A DNA stretch of 64,000 nt from Aquabacterium sp. OR-4 (GTDB lineage: Bacteria > Pseudomonadota > Gammaproteobacteria > Burkholderiales > Burkholderiaceae_C): the NCBI RefSeq assembly GCF_025290835.2, contig NZ_JAOCQD020000003.1:248001-312000 (forward strand), written 5' to 3'. Below, one piece after another: positions 16,393 through 23,686 of the stretch (within the stretch, counting starts at the first letter, position 1; every line of letters starts with the position of its first letter). Made by a program: the position numbers and the translations under genes. The notes below the pieces were generated by a model, which worked only from the letters and a program-made list of their open reading frames with translations, was not told where the DNA came from and ran no database searches.

Positions 16393-18768
16393 TCAGAACT
16401 GGTAGCGCGCGCTGAGGTTCAGGTGGCGCCCGGGCTGCGAGTAGGCATCGGCCACCGTCGTGGTGCTGGTGATGCCGCGCACATCGGCCCAGTTCATGTA
16501 CTTGACGTCGCCGATGTTCTGCAGATTGGCGTTGAGCTCCCAGTGCCGGCTGAGCTGCCACCAGGCCGACAGGTCGGCGGTGATGTAGCCGGCCGGGATG
16601 TACAGGCCGCTGGCGTAGGGCCGGTGCTGGCTCTTCTGGCCGACCAGCAGCAGCTCGCCGCCGAAGGCGTTCTTGCGCTCGTAGCGCAGCGCCAGCGTGC
16701 CCTTGTCGGGCTCGATGGTGGACAGCGGGCTGCTGCTGCCATCCACCGCAAACTGGTCGCCGCGGGCGTGGGCGTAGCGCGCCTCCACCGCCCAGCCGGG
16801 CGCAAAGCGCCATTCGCCCTGCAGCTCGAAGCCCTGGATCTCGGCGCGCGCCGCGTTCACGCTCTGGAAGGTGCGCGTGGTGCTGGCCATGCCGGCATCC
16901 AGCGGCACCGTGGTGGTGGCGGTGACGTCGGTGTTGCCGACGATGAAGTCGCGGTAGCGCGACTTGAACAGCGCCAGCCCCCAGCGCAGCGCACCGTCGC
17001 GGCCGCGCAGGCCCAGCTCGAAGGACTGGCTGTGCTCGGGCTTCAGGTCGGGGTTGCCGATGCTGCGGTAGGGCGGGTTGGCGGTGCTGTTGCTGACGCC
17101 GCCATTGATCTGCCAGGGCGTGGGCGTGCGAAAGCCGCGCGCCACCTGCGCATAGGGCTGCAGCAGCGGCTGCCACTGCCACACCACGCCCAGCCGCGGC
17201 GACACCGCCTGGCTGGACAGGCGCGTGGGCGTCACGCTGTTGTTGCGGGTGTACAGCGGGTTGCCGGTGTCGGGGTCGATCTCGTAGCGGTCAAAGCGCA
17301 GCGAGGGCGTGATGCGCCAGGCGCCGATGGCCACCTCGTCTTGCGCAAAGGCGCCGAACTGGCGGTAGTCGGAATCGGGGAAGCTCTGGTTGGGCAGCGT
17401 GGCGGCTGCGCTGGCGCTGCCGCTGGTGATCAGGCTGCCATCGGCGGCAAAGTGCGCGCCTTCCTTGAGCGAGGTGATGCGCGCGTCGGAGTAGTCGGCG
17501 CCCCACACCACGCGGTGGGCCACGGCCGCGCCGCCGAAGGTGCTTTCGCCCTGCAGGCCGGTGCCCAGCGTGCGTTCGCCATAGGTGGTGTCGCGGGTGC
17601 GGCGCGCCCAGGCGGCCGGCGGGCTGGTGTAGCGCTCCTGGCCGAACTGGTGGTTGGCGGTGTCCTGGCCGTAGACCCAGGCCGACAGGCGCTGCACCCA
17701 GGGGTTGCGCAGGTCGGTGTAGACCCAGTCGAGCTTGCCCAGGCTGCGCGTGACATGCTCGGTGGCCCGTGCATCGATCACGTTGGCATTGACGAACTGC
17801 ATGCCCACCACGGTGTAGATCGGGTCGGTGCTGTTGCGCCGGTCCAGGTGCTCGAGGGTGAGCTTGAGCTGGTGGCGCGCATCCAGCGTGTACAGCAGCT
17901 TGCCCAGCACGTAGTCGCTTTGCCGGTCCTGCGGGTTGGGCACGGTGGACTGGGCGTTGCGCGTGTCGCGGTCGCCGCGGTTGTCGATCTCGTGGCCGCG
18001 GCGCAGGCTGGCCAGCACCAGGGCCTGCCAGGCGCCGGCGCCCTCGCCCTGGCGCATCGCGAACGAGGGCACGGCCAGCCATTCGCGGCTGGCCGAGCTG
18101 TAGCCCAGCTTCAGGCTGGCCTGGCTGGGCTGGCCCAGCGTCAGCAGGTCGGCGGGATCCTTGGTGAGAAAGCTCACCGCGCCGGCCAGGCCGTCGGAGC
18201 CATATGAGGCCGACGAGGGGCCGCGCAGCAGTTCCACGCGCTTGCTGCCCTCGATGTCGAGGTAGTCGCCGCGGCCGGCCACGTAGGGCCCGCTTTCGTA
18301 GAACATCGGCAGGCGCACGCCATCGACCTGCAGCAGCACCTGGTTGCCCTCGAGGCCGCGCACATTGATGCCCTCGTTGCCGCCGCGCCCGGCGGCACTG
18401 AACACCGCCGACATGCGCGCCGGCGGGCGCCGCACCGCAATGCCGGGCTCGTCGTCGAACAGGCTCTTCAGGTCGGTGGCGCCGCTGCGGGCGATGTCGC
18501 GCGCCTCGCGCGTGCTCACCGTGGCCGGCACCGCGTCGTCGTTGGCCTCGATGCGGGTGGCGGTGGTGACGATGCGCGGCAGCACCACCTCGGGGCCACG
18601 CGCCGTGGCCTCGGCGGCCGGCGTTGCGGGCGGCGTGGGCGACTGCTGCTGCGCCGAGGCCGCCGCACTGGCGGCCAGCAGGCCGGCCAGCAGGGTGGGA
18701 CGCAGCGCCGACGGCGCCTGGGGGTGGATCGACTGGCGAAAAGCTGGCGGGGCGCGGTGGGACAACAC
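16393..18768 (-). CDS. TonB-dependent haem/haemoglobin-type receptor
   Basis: An outer-membrane receptor of about 791 residues, counted from GTG 18768; GTG 18867 would give 824 but lies inside a hairpin. A signal peptide (LRPTLLAGLLAASAAASAQQ) is followed by a plug domain (VTTATRIEANDDAVPATVST; FDDEPGIAVRRPPARMS; GNEGINVRGLEGNQVLLQVDGVRLP; ELLRGPSSASYGSDGLAGAVSF) and a 22-strand barrel ending in aromatic RYQF. It matches the haemoglobin/transferrin/lactoferrin receptor type: a FRAP-like box (GFRTPTPW) and a NPNL-like box (GNPDLKPEHS) are present. The haem-ligand histidine usually found between these boxes is absent. It is first of the tightly coupled part of the operon. The ligand is probably haem or another metallo-tetrapyrrole. 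Confidence 0.9.
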   Translation of the reverse strand: MLSHRAPPAFRQSIHPQAPSALRPTLLAGLLAASAAASAQQQSPTPPATPAAEATARGPEVVLPRIVTTATRIEANDDAVPATVSTREARDIARSGATDLKSLFDDEPGIAVRRPPARMSAVFSAAGRGGNEGINVRGLEGNQVLLQVDGVRLPMFYESGPYVAGRGDYLDIEGSKRVELLRGPSSASYGSDGLAGAVSFLTKDPADLLTLGQPSQASLKLGYSSASREWLAVPSFAMRQGEGAGAWQALVLASLRRGHEIDNRGDRDTRNAQSTVPNPQDRQSDYVLGKLLYTLDARHQLKLTLEHLDRRNSTDPIYTVVGMQFVNANVIDARATEHVTRSLGKLDWVYTDLRNPWVQRLSAWVYGQDTANHQFGQERYTSPPAAWARRTRDTTYGERTLGTGLQGESTFGGAAVAHRVVWGADYSDARITSLKEGAHFAADGSLITSGSASAAATLPNQSFPDSDYRQFGAFAQDEVAIGAWRITPSLRFDRYEIDPDTGNPLYTRNNSVTPTRLSSQAVSPRLGVVWQWQPLLQPYAQVARGFRTPTPWQINGGVSNSTANPPYRSIGNPDLKPEHSQSFELGLRGRDGALRWGLALFKSRYRDFIVGNTDVTATTTVPLDAGMASTTRTFQSVNAARAEIQGFELQGEWRFAPGWAVEARYAHARGDQFAVDGSSSPLSTIEPDKGTLALRYERKNAFGGELLLVGQKSQHRPYASGLYIPAGYITADLSAWWQLSRHWELNANLQNIGDVKYMNWADVRGITSTTTVADAYSQPGRHLNLSARYQF

Positions 18769-18807
18769 GGTGGGGAACTGCTTCAAAAAAGGTAGAGGGT
18801 TTGCACG

Positions 18808-18830
18808 CTGGCCGCTCGCATGGCGGCCAG
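18808..18830 (-). promoter_or_regulatory. Second hairpin upstream of the receptor gene
   Basis: Arms CTGGCCGC (18808-18815) and GCGGCCAG (18823-18830) are perfectly complementary, with a 7-base loop. A run of six T (minus strand, 18785-18790) follows 17 bases later, too far for a standard intrinsic terminator. It may work together with the larger hairpin beside it in an RNA leader. Confidence 0.5.
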
Positions 18831-18842
18831 TCCTTCGCCAGG

Positions 18843-18868
18843 CGTGCAAGACCTTCCGGTCTTGCACG
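18843..18868 (-). promoter_or_regulatory. 11-bp hairpin with GNRA-type loop between orf123 and the receptor
   Basis: On the minus strand CGTGCAAGACC pairs perfectly with GGTCTTGCACG around a GGAA tetraloop. It begins 8 bases after the stop of the upstream gene. There is no T-run directly after it, so it is more likely an RNA-stability, processing or attenuation element than a simple terminator. It separates the hemP-side genes from the receptor-chelatase genes, whose expression may therefore differ. Confidence 0.65.
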
Positions 18869-18875
18869 TCCGGGC

Positions 18876-19247
18876 TCAGTGCCAGCGGCTGGGGGGGGTG
18901 GGGGTGTTGGCGGCGCCGGTCACGCTGGCCACGTTGGCCAGGCAGCCGGCCTGGGCGCAGGGTTCGCCGCGGGCCAGACCCTGCCAGCGTTCACGCGCCT
19001 GGGCCATCACCTGGCGCATGGCGTCGGACAAGGCCGGGTGCTCGGCCAGGAAGAACAGGTTGGACACCACCTTGCGCGCCAGCAGCGAGCGCAGGCTGGC
19101 CACGTCCAGGGCCGTGCCGGGGGCGGGGTCGGCCCAGGTGGTCATCAGCGCCAGGGTGCCGGCGATCAGCGCATGCGGGCAGGGCAGGGGCAGCTCGTCG
19201 TCGAGGTCGGCCTCGGCCGCATCGGGGCGTTCGTTGCTGGGGTTCAT
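18876..19247 (-). CDS. Hypothetical protein in the haem locus (orf123)
   Basis: A 123-residue protein starting at ATG 19247 behind GGAG (minus strand, 9 bases upstream). It has an acidic N-terminus (EAEADLDDELPLPCPHALIAGTLALMTTWA), a helical middle (VASLRSLLARKVVSNLFFLAEHPALSDAMRQVMAQARERWQ) and a tail with two cysteines (GEPCAQAGCLANV). No signal peptide or known domain was recognised. It lies 37 bases after the DUF2325 gene in the same direction, so it is probably cotranscribed with it and may be part of the haem system. The cysteine and histidine residues could bind metal; this is not shown. Confidence 0.65.
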   Translation of the reverse strand: MNPSNERPDAAEADLDDELPLPCPHALIAGTLALMTTWADPAPGTALDVASLRSLLARKVVSNLFFLAEHPALSDAMRQVMAQARERWQGLARGEPCAQAGCLANVASVTGAANTPTPPSRWH

Positions 19248-19284
19248 GCGGTGGATCTCCAGAAAAATGGGTACGGCCGGCGTG

Positions 19285-20697
19285 TCAGCGCACGGCCAGC
19301 GGGGCGGCCAGCGGCGGGCTGGCGGGGCCGGCCTCGGCGCCCGGCCGGCCCAGGCCGAGCGCGCGCTGCAGGCCGCTGCGGCTGGGCTGCTCGACAAACA
19401 GGCAGGGCTTGCCGGTGCGCTTGCAGTGCGACTTGACGCGCCAGTAGGCGTCGTGGCTGATGCAGCCGGTCTGGCAGATCACCAGATCGGCCGCGGCCAG
19501 GTGGGCGTCGAGCTGGGCCGGGCTGTGCTCGTTGCCGCCGTCGTGGTGGGCAAAACGCGCGCCCTCGCCCTCGATCACATGGCGGTACACCGGCACCGCG
19601 CGGCTGCGCCCGCCCACGCACAGCACCGAGCGCTGGGCCAATACCGGCCAGGGCAGCGGCTGCTGCAAGGGGTTGGCGGCCGCCTGGGCTGCAGCGGCCT
19701 GGGCGCTGCCGGCATCGGCGGGCGTGGCCGGCGCCGGCCGGGCGGCGGCCAGCCGGGCCTGGCGCAGCGCGCGATCCAGCCCGACCAGGCGCTCGCGCAG
19801 CTGCAGCACCTGGGCCTGCAGCTCGCGCCGCGGCGCCAGATCGGGGGCGGCCTGGCGGGCCAGCAGCAGGGTTTCCTCGAGCTGCTCGATGCGCGTGTCG
19901 CGGCCCAGCAGCTCGCCGCGCAGCTGCACCAGGCTGGCCTGCATCTGCTCCAGGCGCACCGCCTGCTGGCGCAGCTGCTCGGCCTGGCGGGCGTGCAGCG
20001 CGGCCTGGGTCTGCTGCAGGCGCTCGTGCGCCACCTGCAGCTCGCGCAGGCGGCGGCGGTCGGCGCGCTCGGCGGCGCCCCACTGGTGCTGCAGCATGTG
20101 CACGTCGTGCAGCACCTGCTCCTCGAGCAGCGCGTCGCAGCGGGCATGGGTGAGCGTGGCCCACAGCGCGCCGGCCACGCCGTCACCGGCCAGCGCCTCG
20201 CGCCAGTGGGCGGCCAGCGCCTCGGTGCTCTTGCAGCCGCGCACCGTGCGCAGCGCATCGGCATAACGTTCGTCCAGCGCCTGCTGCAGGCGCTCGGCCA
20301 GGGCCGAGCGGCGCTTGCTGGCGGCAATGGCTTCGCAGTGCAGCTCGTAGTCGTCGGCCGGCGTGCTGTCGCCGTACTCGCGCTGCACCAGTTGGCGCAC
20401 GGCATCGATCGGCAGGCACACGCCGATCACCGGGCAGAAGGCGTGGCTGTCCAGCTCCCACAGGCGGCGGCGGCGCGAGCCGGGGGCGCGCAGCTCGGTG
20501 GGCAGGGCCTGCGGGGTCAGCGGGGTCAGCGGGGTCAGCGGGGCAGGTGCCTCGCGCCCGCCACCGGCTGTGGCCAGTGCAAAGGGCGGCAGCGCCTGGG
20601 GCGCCAGCGTGCCCGAGGGCAATGCCGAGAGCCCGGCCGCCGGCGCGTTGATCGCGGCCAGCACGCCGGCCTGCAGGGTGGGGCGGATTTGGCACAT
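19285..20697 (-). CDS. DUF2325 domain-containing protein
   Basis: A 470-residue protein. Residues 1-75 are low-complexity, with LTPLTPLTP from three 9-base repeats at 20512-20538. Residues 80-205 are helical and contain H85, C88 and C94 in SHAFCPVIGVC. Residues about 210-320 are a coiled coil rich in Q, E, R and L. Residues 357-447 are the DUF2325 domain: SVLCVGGRSRAVPVYRHVIE, HHDGGNEHSPAQLDAHLAAADLVICQTGCISHDAY, KSHCKRTGKPCLFVEQPS. DUF2325 has a Rossmann-like pattern with conserved cysteines and no established function. It starts 3 bases after the previous stop. A regulatory or sensing role in the haem locus is possible, given the cysteine/histidine-rich sites, but unproven. Confidence 0.85.
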   Translation of the reverse strand: MCQIRPTLQAGVLAAINAPAAGLSALPSGTLAPQALPPFALATAGGGREAPAPLTPLTPLTPQALPTELRAPGSRRRRLWELDSHAFCPVIGVCLPIDAVRQLVQREYGDSTPADDYELHCEAIAASKRRSALAERLQQALDERYADALRTVRGCKSTEALAAHWREALAGDGVAGALWATLTHARCDALLEEQVLHDVHMLQHQWGAAERADRRRLRELQVAHERLQQTQAALHARQAEQLRQQAVRLEQMQASLVQLRGELLGRDTRIEQLEETLLLARQAAPDLAPRRELQAQVLQLRERLVGLDRALRQARLAAARPAPATPADAGSAQAAAAQAAANPLQQPLPWPVLAQRSVLCVGGRSRAVPVYRHVIEGEGARFAHHDGGNEHSPAQLDAHLAAADLVICQTGCISHDAYWRVKSHCKRTGKPCLFVEQPSRSGLQRALGLGRPGAEAGPASPPLAAPLAVR

Positions 20698-20700
20698 GGT

Positions 20701-21339
20701 TCAGGCAGGCGGCCAGGGCGCCAGTTCGTCGAGCAGACATTGCCAGCCGCAGTGCAGGGCGCCGGCCTGCGCGGCCATGCCCAGCAGCAGCGTGGGCCGG
20801 CCCAGCGCGTCGGTGACCATCAGGTGCTGGTCGAGCCCATCACGCCGCTGGCGCGACAGGCGCCAGGCCTGGCCCATCAGCTCGTCGGGCAGCAGCAGCG
20901 CACCCTGGTGCCATTGCAGCCACCAGCCGCCGATCACCGGCTGCACCTGGGTCAGCGTGGTGTGGCACTGGCACCAGCCGTCGCGGGTGGGCCAGCCCAG
21001 GCTGAGCGGCCAGGCGCGCTGGTGCACGGCCAGCAGCACATCGGGCAGCGCGTCGCGCTCCACCGCGGCGCGGCGGTCGGCATGGCCGGGCTGGGTGATG
21101 GCCGGCCAGGGCGCCGGCTGCAGGCGCTGCGGCCGGGCGCCGCTGCGCGCCAATGCGCCGTCGGGTTGGGGCATGGCCGGTCGCACCGGCGCGCCGCGCT
21201 GCATCAGGCGCACCGGCGCCGGGCGGGCATGCTGCGCGCTGGTGGCCGTTGGCTGGGCGGCCGCCGGCGGCACCGCAGCGGCCTGGGCCGATGGCTGGGC
21301 GGCACCGGACGGGGCCAGGGCGAAGGGGCGTGACGGCAT
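20701..21339 (-). CDS. Hypothetical protein of the haem locus, possibly HemS/ChuX-like
   Basis: A 212-residue protein with an Ala/Pro/Gln-rich first half. In the second half, GGWWLQWHQGALLLPDELMGQAWRLSRQRRDGLDQHLMVTDALGRPTLLLGM recalls the pattern of haemin-degrading/haem-binding HemS/ChuX domains (xxAWxxRxxxxDGxxxxLxxxDxxG). The likeness is only by eye and the expected length is not reached. It starts 200 bases after hemP and 3 bases before the DUF2325 gene, so it probably belongs to the same transcription unit. If the likeness is real, it would bind haem in the cytoplasm. Otherwise its function is unknown. Confidence 0.6.
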   Translation of the reverse strand: MPSRPFALAPSGAAQPSAQAAAVPPAAAQPTATSAQHARPAPVRLMQRGAPVRPAMPQPDGALARSGARPQRLQPAPWPAITQPGHADRRAAVERDALPDVLLAVHQRAWPLSLGWPTRDGWCQCHTTLTQVQPVIGGWWLQWHQGALLLPDELMGQAWRLSRQRRDGLDQHLMVTDALGRPTLLLGMAAQAGALHCGWQCLLDELAPWPPA

Positions 21340-21542
21340 GAACGAACTCCCGGCAGCCCGGCCCGGGCCGTGTGGGCCGGGTGATCAGGCTGATTGGACG
21401 CAGGCGCGGCAAGCGGGCGGTGGCTGGCAGCGGCGCGGGCGTTCGTGGTGGATGGGCTGGATTGAAGCGCTGGAACGGACGGCGTTACAGGGAGGGTGAG
21501 CCATGGCGCGGCACCGGCAGCTCGCCGGCCGCGCCGGGCCGC

Positions 21543-21815
21543 CTACTTGGTGAGGATCAGCTTGCCCTGGCGGGTGAGGCGCAGGCGGTAGGTCGCGTCG
21601 CCATGGCGGATCAGCGCCTCGACGCCGCGGCCCAGCAGCTCCTGGCTGGGCCAGCAGGGCAGCGCCGGGTCATGGGCCGATGGGGTGTGCAGGCCGTCGG
21701 CGTGGGCCGGCAGGGTCTCGGCCGCACGTTCGGCCAGCCGGCTGGGCGGCATGCTGTGCGCAGCCACGGGCTGGGGGTCGAAGCGGCGGGGCGGAGGGGC
21801 GTTGGGGGTCGGCAT
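21543..21815 (-). CDS. hemP: Haemin uptake protein HemP
   Basis: A 90-residue protein whose last third is the HemP family signature: SQELLGRGVEALIRHGDATYRLRLTRQGKLILTK, with the invariant YxLRxTRxGKLILTK end. The first half is a poorly conserved Pro/Ala-rich extension, as is common in betaproteobacteria. HemP is a small haem-inducible cytoplasmic protein that activates haem-uptake genes in Burkholderia and relatives. Here it heads the minus-strand haem locus and lies 13 bases after a Fur-box-like palindrome, so induction under iron limitation is expected. This gene is strong evidence that the downstream CobN-like/TonB operon serves haem rather than cobalamin. Confidence 0.93.
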   Translation of the reverse strand: MPTPNAPPPRRFDPQPVAAHSMPPSRLAERAAETLPAHADGLHTPSAHDPALPCWPSQELLGRGVEALIRHGDATYRLRLTRQGKLILTK

Positions 21816-21828
21816 GGGGTGGATACTA

Positions 21829-21847
21829 AATGCGAATACTTCTCATC
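21829..21847 (-). promoter_or_regulatory. Fur-box-like site upstream of hemP
   Basis: On the minus strand the site reads GATGAGAAGTATTCGCATT, close to the betaproteobacterial Fur-box pattern (AATGAGAATTATTCTCATT) with an inverted-repeat core GAGAAxTATTCxC. It sits in an unusually AT-rich patch in otherwise GC-rich DNA, 13 bases before the hemP ATG, where a repressor would block transcription. It is most likely the iron-responsive control point of the haem locus. Confidence 0.72.
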
Positions 21848-21918
21848 CAGTATTAACCACATACCGCAAGTGGCTTTTGGCATGCCAGGCCGCCGGGCGG
21901 GCCCGGCGGCCTGCAGGC

Positions 21919-23499
21919 TCAGCGGCTGCCCGGCAGCGGCGTGGCCAGGTACGGAAAGCCCGGCAGCAGCGGCACCACGGCCTGGTCCACCGCGTCGTGC
22001 AGGGCCAGCGCGGTGTTGCCCAGCGGCACCGCGGCCGGCTTGCAGGCCGCGCCAAGGCCCAGGGCATTGCCGTTGCCGTTGGCCACGCACAGGCCGCCCA
22101 TCACCGCCACCAGGGCGATGTCGACCACGTCGTCCTTGGGCCGCCGGCCGTTGGGGAAGCCTGCGAAATCGGTGCCGCCGGCCAGGATGTTGCCCACCAC
22201 GCCCAGCCGGTTCTGCTGCGCAAAGGCCACCGGCTCGATGCCGGTGTTGAGCCGCAGCATCTCGCTGGCCACCACGGCGCGCGGCTGGTTCAGCCCGCCG
22301 ATGCCGGTGAGGAAGGTGCCCACCAGATCGGTGCGCGGGTAGTTGGTGGGCGCCACGCCGGGCAGGCCCAGCGCGATCTCCAGCAGCTTGGGCAGCGACG
22401 GGTGGGTCACGTAGTCGGCAAACTGGCCGTCGCTGGCGGGCACCGAGCCGTTGAAGCGGTCCTTGTCCTTCAGGCCGATGACCACCTCGTTGACCAGGGG
22501 CATGCCCAGGCGCGACACCTGCACCCAGGGCCCGCCGGGCTTGGCGGTGGTGGCATGGCCGGCCGGCGGCGTGGGGTTCAGCAGCACGGCCTGGCGCAGG
22601 CTGGCAGTGGTCCAGCCGCCGATCACCGCATCGCCGTCGGGGCCGGCGCGCAGGCAGTCCTTGTGCACCTCGAGGGCCAGCGAGGTGACGTTCTTGTCGC
22701 CGATGGTGTTGGGCGCGGCATTGATCAACGCCGGGTTGGTGATCACCGCCACCGGGGCGTTCACCAGATCGAAGATGGCACCCAGGTTGACCGCAAAGCC
22801 GTCCTGGCGCTGGCCCACGAACAGCCGCGCCGGCTGCACGCAGCCGGGCATGGCCACGGTGTAGACATGCTGCGCGGCATAGGCGGCGTAGTCGGGCAGG
22901 GTCTTGTGGCCGATGTGGTCGATGGGCTTGGCAAAGCTGGTGGCGCCGCTGCCGGCCTGGGTGAGCGGCAGCGGCGTGCCGGTGCGGCGGTCACCGCGCA
23001 CCAGGCTGACGCTGAAGCGCTCGGCCACGTTGATGTTGCCGTCGCCGCGGTTGACGATGCTGCCGGCCTGCACCAGCGGAATGCCGATGTTCTTGCCGCC
23101 CACCGGCAGCGTGATGCCGGCGCCGCCGCCGGCCAGGCTGTTGCTGAAGCGGAACTGGAAGCTCAGGTCTTCCCTGGCGTCGCCGTTGTTGTCGATGTGG
23201 ATCTCGTACAGCGCATTGGCGTCCATCGCAAAGTAGTTGGGGCCGCCATAGGCATCCTGCAGCGGCTGGTAGTTGGCGATCAGCGTGACATAGCCGCTGC
23301 GGCCCGGCTCGTAGCTGCGGAACATGTAGAAGTCGGTGCCATCCACCTTGGGCGCGGTGGTGATGAACGGGGCCTCGCGGTGGCTCGAGGCCTGGGCCGT
23401 GCCCAGACCGGCCAGGGCCAGGCCGGTGGCCAGCCAGGTGGCTTGGGCCAGGCGCTGCGGGCGCGGCAGGCGCGAGGCGCCAGAACGGTTTCGGTGCAT
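21919..23499 (-). CDS. DUF4331 domain-containing secreted protein
   Basis: A 526-residue protein with a signal peptide (about 1-37, ending GLGTAQA) and the family hallmark SSHREAPFITTAPKVDGTDFYMFRSYE directly after cleavage. It contains LIANYQPLQDAYGGPNYFAMDANALYEIHIDNNGDAREDLSFQF, VFxLxR-type strands, and a long C-terminal part with paired cysteines. DUF4331 proteins are exported and of unknown function; they often occur beside PEP-CTERM or ECF-sigma genes. It has an excellent GGAGGAA ribosome site before ATG 23499. It is divergent from the PEP-CTERM gene with 187 bases between, so they may share regulation. Confidence 0.92.
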   Translation of the reverse strand: MHRNRSGASRLPRPQRLAQATWLATGLALAGLGTAQASSHREAPFITTAPKVDGTDFYMFRSYEPGRSGYVTLIANYQPLQDAYGGPNYFAMDANALYEIHIDNNGDAREDLSFQFRFSNSLAGGGAGITLPVGGKNIGIPLVQAGSIVNRGDGNINVAERFSVSLVRGDRRTGTPLPLTQAGSGATSFAKPIDHIGHKTLPDYAAYAAQHVYTVAMPGCVQPARLFVGQRQDGFAVNLGAIFDLVNAPVAVITNPALINAAPNTIGDKNVTSLALEVHKDCLRAGPDGDAVIGGWTTASLRQAVLLNPTPPAGHATTAKPGGPWVQVSRLGMPLVNEVVIGLKDKDRFNGSVPASDGQFADYVTHPSLPKLLEIALGLPGVAPTNYPRTDLVGTFLTGIGGLNQPRAVVASEMLRLNTGIEPVAFAQQNRLGVVGNILAGGTDFAGFPNGRRPKDDVVDIALVAVMGGLCVANGNGNALGLGAACKPAAVPLGNTALALHDAVDQAVVPLLPGFPYLATPLPGSR

Positions 23500-23594
23500 G
23501 GTGATGATTCCTCCGGACAAGGCCGTCGCGGGCTGCGATGCGGCTGCGCTGCTTACGTCCCCCGGCAGCGCGCGGATGCGGCGCGCAGTGCGGC

Positions 23595-23612
23595 CCCCCA
23601 AGAACGTGGGGG
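23595..23612 (+). promoter_or_regulatory. Hairpin in the leader of the PEP-CTERM gene
   Basis: CCCCC (23595-23599) and GGGGG (23608-23612) flank AAGAACGT. An alternative pairing is possible with CGTCCCCC near 23556-23563. Competing stems in the region between two divergent genes could mark an mRNA leader control element, but base composition may explain them. Confidence 0.3.
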
Positions 23613-23686
23613 ACGCGTGCACCGGGCGCATCCGGCCGGCCGGCCCGGCCGTAGCTGCCTTACCCGCCCCGACCACGGAGACACCC

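Noticed and set aside
12416..16405. Plus-strand open frame of 1329 codons opposite the chelatase gene
   Set aside because: It is an antisense shadow of the CobN-like gene; composition is biased (H, R, Q, G, A) and no family pattern appears.
18769..18875. Cobalamin riboswitch before the TonB receptor
   Set aside because: A CobN-like gene suggested it, but no B12-box-like sequence is seen and the region is too short; the hairpins are simple stems. hemP and the receptor type favour haem.
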